From positions 186,001 to 250,000 of the forward strand of contig QJPP01002943.1 in assembly GCA_003996215.1 (NCBI GenBank): a stretch of DNA of 64,000 nt. Reading direction: 5' to 3'. A program made the position numbers and the translations under genes. The DNA comes from Jaltomata sinuosa. Taxonomy: Eukaryota; Streptophyta; Magnoliopsida; Solanales; Solanaceae. Shown one piece after another: positions 23,842 through 35,693 of this stretch (positions are counted from its first letter, which is position 1; each line of letters starts with the position of its first letter). The notes beneath the pieces were generated by a model that saw only the letters and a list, made by a program, of their open reading frames with translations, was not told where the DNA came from and searched no databases.

Positions 23842-26028
23842 TGTAATACCCCAGAACTTCCAAGCCCAGACTTAGCTCATAAAACCAGAGGAAATAAAAA
23901 AATTTAACTGTCAGCAGAACCACGAGTCACTTTCACGAGCAGTGGAATAGTCCACGAGTCGTGGACTGGACTCATGGAACCAAGATCAGAGGATTGCTCT
24001 CTGAAGTTGGGACCACGACTCAGGATCACGGTCCGTAGAAGTTTCCATGGACCATAGAACCAGTCTGTGGATTCCTCCTTTCAGAGGCCCCAGGAACCAC
24101 GAGTGGGTTCCACGAGTCGTGAAACCAACTCGTGTAACCAGTTTCCCATAGCCCAACCTTAAGTACCCAAGGTTAACGAGTGGGATCCACGACCTGTGGG
24201 AGTTTCCATGAGTCGTGAACCCAACCCGTGGAACCGATCTTCAGAGACCAAAGAATTCAGCTCAGGAACCACGAGTGGGATTCTATGACCCGTGGAAAGA
24301 TCCATGAGTCATGAACCCAACTCGTGGAGCTAATTCCAGTAGCTCAACTTTCAGGACCAGGAAACCATGACAGGGTTCCACGACCCGTGGAACTTTTCAC
24401 GAGCCGTAGAACCAAGTTGTGATCCCTGAGTCGCGAATTTCAGCAGTTTTTCTAATTATTTTCCAGGGGCATTCCAGACTTTTCCTTTCTCTTTTAAGGC
24501 CTAATATACGTCGTTTTACATCATCTAAGACTAATTAACTAGTCAAAACTACCAAACACTTTAATTCTCCTAAATTCATCGGACTTAGAAAGAAAAGAAA
24601 AGTAAGAAGCGATAGTTTCCTCTCAAGAACAAGCAGAGGTTTTCATCAAGTTTAGACCCAAGGATTTCTCCATAGTTTTCTTCACCAGGTATGTGGGATT
24701 TCAATAGTGGGTTCCTTTCACCCACTAGGTCCCTAGAATTCAGTCAGTTCCTTTAGTTTCTCTATGATTGATTAGACCTAGGGTTCATAAACCTTAGAGT
24801 TTTCCTTGCTATTCAGATACTATAATTTATATGATGCTTAGTTCATGTTTCTTGGAGAATTATTACAGTTCATGTATAGAATTCAGAACCCTAGTCTGTG
24901 ATAATTTTTAGTACTTCATAAATCATGCTTGCTAGGCAGATAAGTTAAATAATCATGTTTCAGAATTTAAATGCCATATCCTTCAGTATGTTTATGTGCA
25001 TTCTCAGATTATATCAGTATTTTGAGCTATCCAGTATTACGGTTGCATGTTAGCTTACATTCAGTTGGGAGTAAACTTAGTACCGAGCGAACGAGGGGAT
25101 GAAGGCTTAGCTGTCAGTTTAGGCTAAGACCTTTAGTAGCAGTCCCCAAGTCACAGAACTACGGCGCCACCATAGGTATTAAATGAGTCAGTTGTCAAAC
25201 TAGGCTGCACATCCTTGTCCCTTGAGAACAGCAGTAGTGGATCCACGTCATACTTGTTCATACCATTGGCAAGGTATGAATACCCTTCCATCCAGGGTTA
25301 CAGGTTGGCCCCATAGTTAGCTCAACTTGGGGTATGTTGGTGAATAGTATCTCCCACAGTCATATTCATGTTGCATTGACCATGTATTCAGTATTTATTT
25401 TAGTATTCAGTTCAGCATGTTATATCCATGATTTGTACTTGGTCATTGCATTCAGTTCAGCTTTCAGTCATATGCTAGCATATCTATTTCTATGTTCAGT
25501 TCTATATTGCCCAGTTCAGTACATATCCTGCATGCTCAGTACATTCAAAGTACTGACGTATACTTTTGTGCTACATCATTTCATGATGTAGGTTTAGGCG
25601 CTCAGCATCCAGACCGTGCTTAGTTGATTTCCAAACCATTTTCAGTAGCCTCAGTGACGAGTCCTCATAGCTCGAGGATGATAGACATGCTTTATTTTCA
25701 GTCTTTACCTTCTCAGTTTCTGTCTTGTTAGAGTTAGCTGGGGGTATGTCCCAGCAACTCATATCAGTTAGAGGCTTTCAAATATAAAATAGATTTCAGC
25801 AGTTGTTAGTGTTATTTTCAGTCAGCACTATACTATTTATATATTTCATATATTCAGATACGTAGGTTCTTTCCTGTTTCAGTTATTAAATATATTTTTT
25901 AGCTTCCACACAGTGCATGTTTTCAAAAAATTTAACTTGTATAGATATGACATATCATGGGTTAGCTTGGAATCACTTGTGACACTAAGCATCGTGTTGC
26001 GTCCAGGGGATAGCCTCGGGGCGTGACA
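23842..26028 (+). repeat. 3' LTR of Ty3-1
   Basis: It starts TGTAATACCCC and ends GGGGCGTGACA. It repeats the 5' LTR feature for feature, including the dyad array and the donor CAG|GTATGT at 24688/24689. Short indels in the dyad array distinguish the copies. Confidence 0.9.
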
Positions 26029-27096
26029 TGTGGGTTCCTTAAAGGGTCGGATTAGTGTGCTTAAGTGACAAGATGATTCTTCTGTGAATAGGGGTCACAT
26101 GTTATTGGCATAGATAATGTCCTAAGGATCCTTGTTTTGTCCGAGTTACGTAAAAAAGAGGGTACAGGTTTGTTGTCACTAAGAATTGTCAATGTCGATT
26201 AGACTTGTTACGTGCGATTGATAAGCTAAGGAAGAGACTTGTGGTCTGGTTATAATGTTGGTTGTGGTTACTTGTAGGATATGGCCCTGGGGTTCATTGG
26301 GGGCGGTTTTGTACTAGTAAGTTGTGGTACGACGGGTGTAGTCTACGTCACTAAGTAGTGGGGTTTACTCAGAGTTGTTGAGTCATAGTGGTTGACTAGG
26401 GTAAAGGAATGTATGTATGGGTATGGGCGTAAATACCGGGTAATGTCAAGGTGACTTGGAAAGTCTAGGTGACAAGGTGACTTGGGAAATCTAAAGGCTA
26501 AGGTGACTTGGAAAGTTGTGGGAGCGTGCAGCGGAAGGAACGGGAAGGGTTGAGGTTTGGATTTTAGATAAAAAAGAGGATGTTAGAGGATGGAACTACA
26601 TTGGTTATTTTTATGCTTTCCTTGATTTACTTATATGATAGTATGAGTGGATTCGGATCGATCAATGATGCCTACCAGTACGTGTGTTTGTACTGATTCT
26701 ACTCCTGCTATACCTTTTTGGTATAGTCTGGTTGCAGGGTTGGTGATGTTTCATAGGTACATGATGATGGTGATCTCCAGCAGCTTTTGTCCTTCGATTC
26801 CATGATGGAAGTTGTGTCTCTTTTACATTTTCTGCATAAATTCTGTAGTAGCTCCTGTACCTGTTTAGACTAGGTCCTAGGGAGGGTGTTTTAAAGTTAT
26901 AAAATGGTTTGTATTGTATTTCTTCATAAAGGAGTTTTTCTGAATAAAAGGTTGTAAAGGTTTTCAAGTATCAAAAATGAAGGTTTATGGTTATACTTGA
27001 GTTTTTTCACATTTACCTGTTCGACGGGTGGTAAGGTTCGTCTATCTAGGTGCATAGAATAGGCGCTCGCACGACCTGATAGGTTGGGTCGTGACA

Positions 27097-28836
27097 CATC
27101 AATAACAGATAAGCCCGGTTCACTCAAGAAACCAACATGAAACGAACATCAATAATAGATAAGCTTGGTTCACTCAAGGAACCAACATGTAAAGAACATC
27201 AAAATAGAAAAACTCGGTTCACTCAAGAAAGTAACATGTAAAGAACATCAGTAACAGATATGCCCGGTTCACTCAAGCAACCAACATGTAATGAACATCA
27301 ATAACAGATATGCCCGATTCACTCAAGGAACCGACATATAATGAACAACAATAACAGATATGTCCGGTTCATTCAAGGAATTAACATGTAATGAACATCA
27401 GTAAATAACAAGTAAACCCATATCAGGCGTGGTACCTAAGCCAATCATAAAAGAACTTGTACCAGGCGTGGTACCTGATCCAACCAAGGAATAATACTAT
27501 ACCAGGCGTGGTACTCGAGCCAACCAATGAATAACCTGTACCAGGCGTGGTACCCGAGTAAACCAATAGGAAACCTGTATCATGCATGGTACCCAAGCAA
27601 ACCAATGCAAAACCTGTATCAGGTGTTGTACCCGAGCCAACTAATGCAAAACTTGTACCATGCGTAGTACCCAAGCCAATTGAAGAATCACAAATATCAC
27701 AGCAATCACAACCACAATGAAAATACATACCACACTTGTACAACCAACAAGCAATAAAACAAGTTCATTGCATAAGATTAACAATACGATATCATTTAGC
27801 ATTCATTTTCTTATTCCCTAAACAAGCATTGTACAAGTAATATGAATGGAACAGTTACATGCACACATAATACAATTTGGAAATACAACAACCATTACCT
27901 ACCACGAACAGGTATGATTCATTATTCTAACCTTGATGACATGTACGAAGACTAACCCCGACTTAATTAATTAAGCACATTAGTTAACATACATCAAATA
28001 CTGGACTTAATTAGAAGTACACATGCATCCACAGAAAACTCATACCCAATACCAAGAGTTTGGTACCTCCTAGCTCATGCGTCCCCTCATTATACCAACC
28101 CAGAAAATCTACTAAGGCCTAGCAACCCTTACAATTAATCAACACTAGCTCTTGAACCCACCCAAATTCCGAGTATCCGAGGGTTAATAATTATAACTTC
28201 AATTCAATCAATCAAACTTAGGGTCACATTATTCATAACAGTAAATTTCCACCTCCACCAGCAAGATTAAATATGTTTATCCATTCAGACTTCGTGCCCG
28301 AAGGCCTAAGCATGAAATCTTTCATCAATCTACAACATATTATGCTTCAAAAATCAGGTCTAAACTACTCAGTTAAACCTAACCTACCTGAACGCCAAGC
28401 AGCTGCTACAGAAGTCTGAACATGAACTTCTGACTCCGTGGAGGTGAATTCTGACGAGAACTAGGTGTGGAATTCATGGGTTTTACCTCATCAGAGCAGA
28501 AATTCCTCCTCTCCAGTGCTTCCAAGCTATAGGGCAGCCTAGGAGATTTTTTGGAGCAACCCTCGTCTTTTTACAACTGAAGAGGAGAAGTCCAAATATA
28601 AAATTTATGTTTCTGGTTACTCGTTCCGTTAGCTTGCTATAGTGGCATGATGGTCGCGACAGCGGCGGCGCTATAGCGAGAAAATTTCCTCTATAACGGG
28701 ATGACGCCAGCCCGAGTAAAATTTTAAATTTCAAAAATTTTCTTCGTGTCACCCCAAATTAATTCGAGAGCATGTTTTAACAGTTCTCATAACCCACACG
28801 AAGTGCCTTTTAATAGCGACTGAATAAGTCGTTATA
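27097..28836 (-). repeat. Fragment of a LARD-like LTR (D), minus strand
   Basis: On the minus strand it starts at 28836 (ATAACGACTTATTC, where the family has TGTAACGAC). It includes a CTATAGCGG cluster (28632-28710), a donor CAG|GTAGGTT near 28388, and the hairpin array at 27419-27680. It then breaks at 27097 against the end of LTR C, lacking the LTR's 3' third. Positions 27097-27400 hold about five direct repeats of 55-60 bp containing 'cggttcactcaag'. Confidence 0.7.
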
Positions 28837-30203
28837 TATATATATGGACTAACATTTTCTGTCCAATTTATTATGCGACAAATTTTGTACATGAAAAATT
28901 GTGAATGAATGTGTTTAATGGTAGAAGCTAAAAGGATTAATTAAAACTCATTAAGAAGTGAAAAATGATAAGTTATAACATCTAACCATGTATTTGGTCT
29001 ACTTTAGTTGTTATTATTGATTTAATTTTAAAAGCTAGTGAAAATTATTTTTTAATTAAAAAATTAGTAAAGGACATTTTGATAATCCAACTTTGAACTT
29101 AAAACCTTTTCTCTTTTAATATAAAGCTAATTTACGAACACATGCATTGCACGTGTATCTCATGCTCATTATAATAGACATTTTTAAAAAATTATAATAA
29201 GTGTGCTTGCGTATAAATCGAAGGGAAAATACAAATGCAAATTGATAACTCTATTATTATTGTAAAGCATAATAATACTAAAAAATTGTTATCAAATGAA
29301 TTTGAAAAGTACTGTATGAATAACTTCAATTATGCAATTTCTGTTATATATATAATCAACTTGACAGTAATTCCTTTATAGGTATCAACAACACATAATT
29401 TAAATATGAATTTGAGAAACGTTGGTTATGGTGACAAATATTTCTGGTCTTAAAGCTTTTGCAGTCCTTTAATTTTAAGCATTGTAGCCTCCTCCATTTT
29501 ATAACTGCATATATATATCAAGAAGTTATTGTCGAATGAAAATAGTATTCTGTAAAAGCTGTACAGAAATTTGATCAATGCATTCCTTCCTTAGAATGTG
29601 TAATAGATCATTGTAAATTTCATAATGTACACGTACATAAAAATTATAGTTATTTGCGATGGAGATAATAATTAATGAAATTGACGAATATAAATCATAC
29701 TTGCATGTACATGTACCTTGCGTCTTTTACATAATTATGAATTCTTTCATCTATCAATTTAACAAACAATAGTTACATTTAAATATATAGATAAAATTGT
29801 CTCAAAAAGTACCCCAAAAAAATCAACCCGAATAAAGTTTTAGAAACTGTAAATATACCTTTAACCAATTATGAACAGAGAAAAAGAAGGCAAGTATATT
29901 TGTCTCATCTATGGCAATCTGAATTATAGAGTTAAGACTTTACAATTGCTTCATTCAATTTTAGCCTTGAAATAATTCTTCATTGTGAATTTTCAAAACC
30001 CTAATAATATAACGAATTAATAGTAAGGATTCATTATGTGATTACCCGACCCAATTTAATATGATCAATATTATGAGTTATCAAATACAAGGGAAGGGAT
30101 TAATCGTGAAATAGCATATACAAAATATAAAATAATAAAACTATACTTATGAAATGTGAAATTTTAATTCCAACCAACTCACTTTCTTGAAGCTTGCTAT
30201 ATA
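28837..30203. other. AT-rich intergenic sequence
   Basis: No coding frame of note, RNA gene or clear element ends are seen. A 'catgcattgcacgtg' phrase near 29140 resembles dispersed plant repeat sequence, but no boundaries were found. Confidence 0.5.
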
Positions 30204-30465
30204 CTCCCTCCATTCACTTTTACTTGATATTTTTTGACTTGGCACGCCCATTAAGAAAATAATTATTAATATGACTATTTTACCATAGTACCCGCATTAA
30301 TTGATGGTTACTATTGTGTCTTGAAATTAGTTTGGATAATAAACTACTAATGCTAAGGGTAAAATAGAAAAAAGAAAGTTGTCCTTCCTTGATATGTCAA
30401 AAATGACAAGTAAAAATGAAAATTCAATTAGGAAATAAGTGACAAGTAATTCTAAATGGAGGAAG
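30204..30465. mobile_element. Stowaway-type MITE
   Basis: The element runs from CTCCCTCCATTCACTTTTACTTG-type sequence to GGAGGAAG, is about 262 bp, and is flanked by TA dinucleotides (30202-30203, 30466-30467). The inner ends are also inverted (CACTTTTACTTG against CAAGTAAAAATG nearby). This fits Tc1/mariner-derived Stowaway elements. No coding capacity. Confidence 0.8.
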
Positions 30466-30898
30466 TAATTAATAGGAACTCACCCTTGTTCATCCATGTT
30501 CGGCCACAATTATATGTCCTCAACCAAATTTTTATTACTACAACAAATTAAGAATAGCGTTCAAAAAATTTAGCACACAAATAATATTGTTTAAACAGCC
30601 ATCAAAAGAAAATCAACTCCAGGAAATAGAACAATACCTGACCTTAAATTTCATGCAACCTACTTTTCATGACCTCATCCAACCAAAAATTGCTTCCTAC
30701 ATGTCGGCAGTCAACAACCAAATGAAAAATGAATCAGATGTTACATACTTTAAATGGAGAAGTATTAATAATAGGGAGTATGAGCTTTAAGGAATATGAA
30801 ATTTGAAACGGCTAGCAAATCAAAAGGTGAGTAATTTAAGTATGAATTTGATTTCATTATATCTATCTCTTCATATGTAATTTGTGTTGCAGATAATT

Positions 30899-31229
30899 AG
30901 TAGGCGTTTGGCCATAAATATTATTCACAATATTCCGGAATACGTTTTCACTTTATTCCAGAATATTTGTTTGGCCATGAAAACCAAAAACATATTCCGG
31001 AATATGTTTTCACAATTTTTGTTTTTTTGAAAAACACCTCTTGATGTGTATTCACTATTTTTGGATTCAATTTTTCCTCACTTTATTTTTAAATACTACA
31101 CCAACTCAATAGTCTAAAATATTTTTGAAAATACTATGGTCAAACACAACTCCAACTCTATTTTCAACTTTAAAGTGAATACCAAATAAAGTGAATACGT
31201 TTTTGGTTTTTATGATCAAACGGGTCCTT
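30899..31229. mobile_element. hAT-like MITE, approximate ends
   Basis: The left end GTAGGCGTTTGGCCATAAA and the right end TTTATGATCAAACGGGTCC form an imperfect inverted pair of the TTTGGCCAT type common in plant hAT MITEs. An 8-bp duplication was not certain, so the boundaries are approximate. The interior is AT-rich with 'ttccggaatatg' repeats. Confidence 0.5.
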
Positions 31230-32398
31230 AAATTCCTACGTGTTGCTTCATATGTAACTAGTATACTTTTTCGCGCTTCGCGTGATTGTAAAAATATAAA
31301 TAAATACTACAAAATCTTTAAAATATTAAAAAATTTATAGAAAAAATTAGCAAACTAATAACAAATTAGATATTATACCAATTTTACTGCTAGTAAGAAA
31401 ACACTTATAAAATGCCTTCCATTGGAGTTGGTTTTCAGATTTTGTTTATCTATATCAAATTGTTATATGTAATTATAGCTAATTACATGACCATTGAATG
31501 AATAAAAATCACAGGTAATCACTTTAAAAAAATAGTTAATATTAGATTAAATAATAGGAACACTAACCATTTTAATAAGTATCATCTAATCTACAATCTT
31601 TTCCCCTCATAGTAAGGTAAGGCATGTAGTTATCTAAATCCAAAGTAGATTTGAAGAAAAAAGACATTTATATAATTACTATTTTTTAAAAGTTTTTATA
31701 GTTTTATTCCTTCACATTTATTTTATCTGCATCATAATATATTTCTAGAAATAATTTTCTTCTGTTAAACCAAAATAAATACATGTCAAACTTTGAGATG
31801 ATCTCCGGGAACGGTCTTTGACACCTAACGGGTAAAAAATAAAACTTTTAAAATAGTATTAATAAAAATAATAATTAAGAATAAAATTTAGAGTATTAGA
31901 GAAATACATGTTATAAATAAATACATCAAAAGGAGACATGTTTATACTCATCTAATAACTCTTGTTATATATAGGCAAACTTCACTAAAGAACCCACTCA
32001 TTTGAAAGAAATTTAAAAAATAATGATGGTTAGACGAAAGTGAATTTAGACAAAGAAATAAGAAATATGAAAACTAAAAACAATTGAAAAAATGGCTTAA
32101 CTAATCTATTTATTGGGAAATGTAATAAATTTCTGTTTCTGAAATGAATCTTTTACATTCTTATGTACTATTTTTTGCTAAAACTGAGATGAGAAATAGA
32201 GAAATTAAACGCTATCAAATTAGTTAGCATCTTTCGTATTTCATATTTATGATCAAACTTTGTATATATCTCAAAATGGAAAATGAAACACATTTTTGTC
32301 TAAGATTCTCATCTCAAAATTTAATTTTTGAGAAGAAAAAAACTATTACTTATTAAATTACCTTTTCAATGGCCCCATCTCCAAACCTTTTAGCAAAA
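31230..32398. other. AT-rich intergenic sequence
   Basis: No gene or element ends were recognised. A short GC-rich phrase 'cgcgcttcgcg' lies near 31273. Part of this stretch (about 32155-32345) is a diverged copy of sequence near 32830-32920. Confidence 0.45.
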
Positions 32399-32678
32399 AA
32401 AAAATTCTAGTTTGGCCATGATAATTTTTCACTTTTTTTTTTTTTGAAATTAAACTCCAAAAAATATGTTTGGCCATAAAATTTCACAAAAATTCGTTTT
32501 AATTTTTTTTCAAAAATAACAAAACATTATTTTCGCTTCAAATTACCTACAAAATTCAAAAACAACTCTAATTTATTTTATGAGAAAACACAACTCCAAT
32601 TTTTAAATATCATTTTTCACTTTGAATACAATTTTTTTTTTCTATTTTCACAATGAAACATGGTCAAACGACTACTAA
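32399..32678. mobile_element. hAT-like MITE remnant
   Basis: The left end 'ctagtttggccatgataa' and the right end 'aacatggtcaaacgactacta' are imperfect inverted repeats of the same TTTGGCCAT/ATGGTCAAA type as the element near 30899. Homopolymer runs make the ends uncertain. Confidence 0.35.
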
Positions 32679-32679
32679 G

Positions 32680-33115
32680 TTATTTGATTACAATATCAAA
32701 AAGAGAGTGAAAATATGTATTCAAGATTTTATGGTTAAAATAATATTTTCTTACAAACTTGAAAATAAAAACACAAAAAGAAATATATTCGCTTACCTTG
32801 AGAATTGTTTGATGAGAGAAAGGAGATTTAACTTTTATGATCAAACCTGTATATTTTGAAATGAAATATATTTCTATTAAGATTCTCATCTCAAATTTAA
32901 TTTTAAAAAAAAATATTATAAGTTTAATATGCTCAGATCAATCCCACCTTTGAGTTAGACTATTAGATTATTTGATCACAATATTAAAGAGATAGAAAAT
33001 AATACGTATTTAAAATTTATAAGTAATTTTTTTTTCTTACAAACTTGAATTAATAAACACAGAAAAGAAAAAGTAATAGCTTACCTGAGAGTTGCTTGTG
33101 AAGAGCGTCAAAACT
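32680..33115. repeat. Diverged direct repeat, unit about 290 bp
   Basis: The segment from about 32682 (atttgattacaatatcaaaaag ... cttacaaacttga ... cttaccttgagaattg) recurs from about 32971 (atttgatcacaatattaaagag ... cttacaaacttga ... cttacctgagagttg). Sequence near 32830-32920 also resembles 32238-32345. No coding frame is convincing. Confidence 0.5.
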
Positions 33116-33656
33116 ATTGGAGCATAAATTTGTAACCAAAAATAATACGAATTAGAAAAAATTATAACTCGGCGTACCAATTTTTTCTAAAAGATGTATA
33201 ATTCTGAAAAGTGTACAAGAAAAATGCTACCCTATTGTGTTTATATAAAAATATTTTCATACTTGGAATGCCAAAAGGCATAAGAAGATAAAGTAATGGG
33301 ATTAGAAATTAAAGGGCAAAAAGTAACCTTGCAATAAGTAACCTTACGTGACTGGTTCCATTTTAATTCACTTTGAATTACAACTTCATCATTTATTAAA
33401 TGAGATGATAATTTTTGTATCTTATAGAATATAAAATAAATTAAAAAAAAAAAAAAGAATAAATATGATTCAGGCCTTAGAGAGCATCACATCATCATTT
33501 TTAAAATTCTTTTTTATATATATAGATATTTATATATTTGTGATTACCAAAATTGAATTTGGTCTATGTAATCATTAGAGGTAACTTTTCAAATTCTCCG
33601 GCATTTAAAAAAAATGAAAAGAGCTTACTTTCATGAACTGTTGGTTCTAATTTCTA
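33116..33656. other. AT-rich intergenic sequence
   Basis: There is no recognisable gene. A short A-run lies near 33440 and a 'tatatatatagata' stretch near 33515. Confidence 0.45.
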
Positions 33657-33914
33657 CTTCCTCGTCCATATTAGTTGAACACTTTTTTTTTACACACATA
33701 TTAAAAAATCATAAATAAAAAGATTGTTTTACTAATTTATCCTTTAAAAAAATTCTTAGAATTTTACAAACAAATGTGAACAGTTTCAAAAAGAATTAAT
33801 TGCAAGGGTGACATGGGAAAAATTTAATTAATGTTTCTTTATTTAGTAAGGTGATCAACTAATATGAAACAACTATTTTTAGTATAGTAATCAACTAATA
33901 TGGGACAGAGGGAG
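33657..33914. mobile_element. Stowaway-type MITE (left of a pair)
   Basis: It starts CTTCCTCGTCCATATTAG and ends CTAATATGGGACAGAGGGAG, 258 bp, between TA dinucleotides (33655-33656, 33915-33916). The inner part of the inverted repeat (CATATTAGTTGA/TCAACTAATATG) is nearly perfect. Confidence 0.8.
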
Positions 33915-33939
33915 TACTATTATAGAAGCATAAGTAGTA

Positions 33940-34191
33940 CTCCCTCCGTTCCTTTTTAGTTGTCATGTATACTAAAAATAGTTGTTCCAAAATATTTGTC
34001 GTTTAAAGAATCAAGAGAGAATTAAGTATTTTCTTCCAACTTTGCCCTTAGCATTAATTATTCTAAAACTAAGAGACACATAAATAGACAAAGACTAAGA
34101 AGGAATATATGAGTCAAATTACACTTCTAATTAATTTTTCTTAATGGATGTACAAAGTCTTAATATGTCAACTAAAAAGGAACGGAAGGAG
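33940..34191. mobile_element. Stowaway-type MITE (right of a pair)
   Basis: It starts CTCCCTCCGTTCCTTTTTAG and ends CTAAAAAGGAACGGAAGGAG, 252 bp, flanked by TA (33938-33939, 34192-34193). The inverted ends (GTTCCTTTTTAGTTG/CAACTAAAAAGGAAC) are almost perfect, so it looks relatively young. Confidence 0.85.
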
Positions 34192-34193
34192 TA

Positions 34194-35089
34194 GCTCTTT
34201 ATCAACATGTTTGCTTGCAGTCTTTAATTTATTTGTAGGTGGCATTTTAGACAATTGAAGTTAATTTTACTTTTTAAATGGTCTAAATAAATTAATTACT
34301 GTACATGGCTTTTTAACTTTTAATTGTAGACCTTTTAGCCTTTTTGACATAATTGTACATGTTTTTAGTGGGGCCCATTTCTCATTATGTGCTGTGATTG
34401 GGAGTCTCAATATGAAGTTGCCCTTATCTTCCTACATAGTACATAGAATATAGAATATATATTTTTAAAATTTGTTTATTGTATGTTACTCCCTTCATTC
34501 TTTTATATTTATCCACTATTAACTTGACATATATTTTAAAAAGTAATAAATAAAATAATAATTTTATTATATCATCTTTTGAATATAATTAAAATTAATA
34601 TTTTAAAAAATAACTATAGTTAATAATAATAATAACTTAAAAATTAAGTGATAAATTATTTTTAAAGTTTTTAAATTGAGCAAATAAAAATAAATATTTA
34701 TTTTTTATTATAATGGACAATGAGAATATAAATTAGTAATTCTAATTTTTGACAAATTAAAATTTTTATTTCATCATTAATTTTGTGTGCAAATATATTA
34801 ATCTCAACACAGTACCTTCTTTTAAAAATAAAATAAAATTAGAGCTCAGGTTCTTTAGATTCAATTCTTTTGAATTGAAATTTTGAATCATTCTTTTCTT
34901 AATAAGTTGAGTACTACTATAATTGTAGATTCTTTATTTAGAATTACATAGTTCAAAAACAATAATGAATCAATATTTCTTACCTCAAGTTTTAGTGTCG
35001 TATTTATTTTTGAGTTTCAAGAAATTATTGTTGATAAATACTAAATAATTCACCAATATTTAGGTTATGAAAAAATCATTCTTTTTTAT
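34194..35089. other. AT-rich intergenic sequence, possible degraded Stowaway
   Basis: Nothing gene-like was recognised. Near 34487 the phrase TA-CTCCCTTCATTC begins what may be an old Stowaway copy ending near 34735, but the right end is too diverged to call. Confidence 0.35.
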
Positions 35090-35149
35090 AGTGGCCTAGA
35101 GCGATAAAAACTCTCTCTAAACAAAAATGCTACCCCCAACCCTTGACCG

Positions 35150-35693
35150 GCCATGACGCCGGTCAGTCGCCTCTCATGGCTGGCCTAGACCTCACATCCA
35201 CAACTCAATTCCCACCCTTACCGATCAAGACTACCCCTCCACAAAACCCCACTCCGATCGTTCTGAAAATATGACTCCCAACGGCAAATATGTAGATATC
35301 ATTAATCTAAATGGTATCAAAAACAATGAGATAAAATCAAAGATTGATGTTGAACCCATTGAAGGGGAGCCTTGGAGTAACTGGTAAAATTGTTGCCATG
35401 TGATCAGGAGGTCACGGGTTCAAGCCGTGGAAAATTAGCCTGAGATCTATGAATTAAGGGAATTAATTCCAAAACAGTATGGCATTGCAGGTGACTGTAA
35501 AATTAGTTTGTTAAGGAATAGACATGTTCTAATGAGATTTGAGCGCGTTGATGATTTCATTAACGTATTGTCTAAAAATGCTTATTACATAATTTTCAAA
35601 GATGTATATGCATATCAAATGCGGCCGCTATTATATGATGATAGCTTTAAGGCGAATGAGAAAATGACTCAGGTGACAACTTGGATCTCCTTC
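35150..35693 (+). pseudogene. LINE ORF1, N-terminal part
   Basis: From an ATG at 35271 the frame encodes GKYVDIINLNGIKNNEIKSK, typical of the N-terminal region of plant L1 ORF1 proteins. After a SINE-like insertion it resumes from about 35442 with PEIYELRELIPKQYGIAGDC, LLRNRHVLMRFE, and a YQMRPLLYD segment of the DUF4283-like RNA-binding region. It stops at the Ty3-2 insertion after TWISF. A stretch of ORF1 appears to have been replaced at the SINE. The role in the family is binding LINE RNA. Confidence 0.75.
35366..35434 (+). mobile_element. Au-like SINE head (tRNA-derived), 5' fragment
   Basis: The sequence GGAGCCTTGGAGTAACTGG ... GGTCACGGGTTCAAGCCGTGG matches the tRNA-related head of the plant Au SINE family as I recall it. 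The A-box-like part is near 35375-35386 and the B box GGTTCAAGCC is at 35417-35426. Only about 70 bp is present. It lacks the SINE tail and sits inside LINE ORF1 in place of some ORF1 codons. Confidence 0.65.

Larger units (their letters stand above)
9165..26028 (+). mobile_element. Ty3/gypsy retrotransposon Ty3-1, full length, interrupted by E1
   Basis: The 5' LTR 9165-11373, primer site 11378-11389, gag-pol 11596-23616, purine tract near 23829-23838 and 3' LTR 23842-26028 form a complete element of about 9.5 kb once the 7.4-kb insertion E1 is discounted. Domain order is gag, zinc knuckle, protease, reverse transcriptase, RNase H, integrase, chromodomain-like tail, so it is Ty3/gypsy. The LTRs look roughly 95% alike by eye. 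Premature stops and one frameshift make it non-functional. Confidence 0.9.
7121..27096 (+). repeat. LTR of LARD-like element C, split by Ty3-1
   Basis: The LTR starts TGTAATGACC at 7121 and ends GGGTCGTGACA at 27096. Its two parts, 7121-9164 and 26029-27096, total about 3.1 kb. They are separated by Ty3-1 with flanks TGTGT (9160-9164) and TGTGG (26029-26033), a duplication differing at one base. The left part has a CTATAGCGG cluster (7510-7560), a donor CAG|GTAGGC (7790/7791) and the hairpin array (8585-8765). The right part matches the 3' third of the LARD1 LTRs, including the 'ctgctataccttttt' segment. No coding frame is supported. Confidence 0.75.

Noticed and set aside
30587..30790. 67-codon frame in the AT-rich spacer
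   Set aside because: No recognisable motif, low complexity, and no promoter or splice context to support it.
35366..35434. Possible tRNA gene
   Set aside because: Box-like motifs are present but no cloverleaf acceptor or anticodon arm could be placed. The sequence fits a SINE head better.
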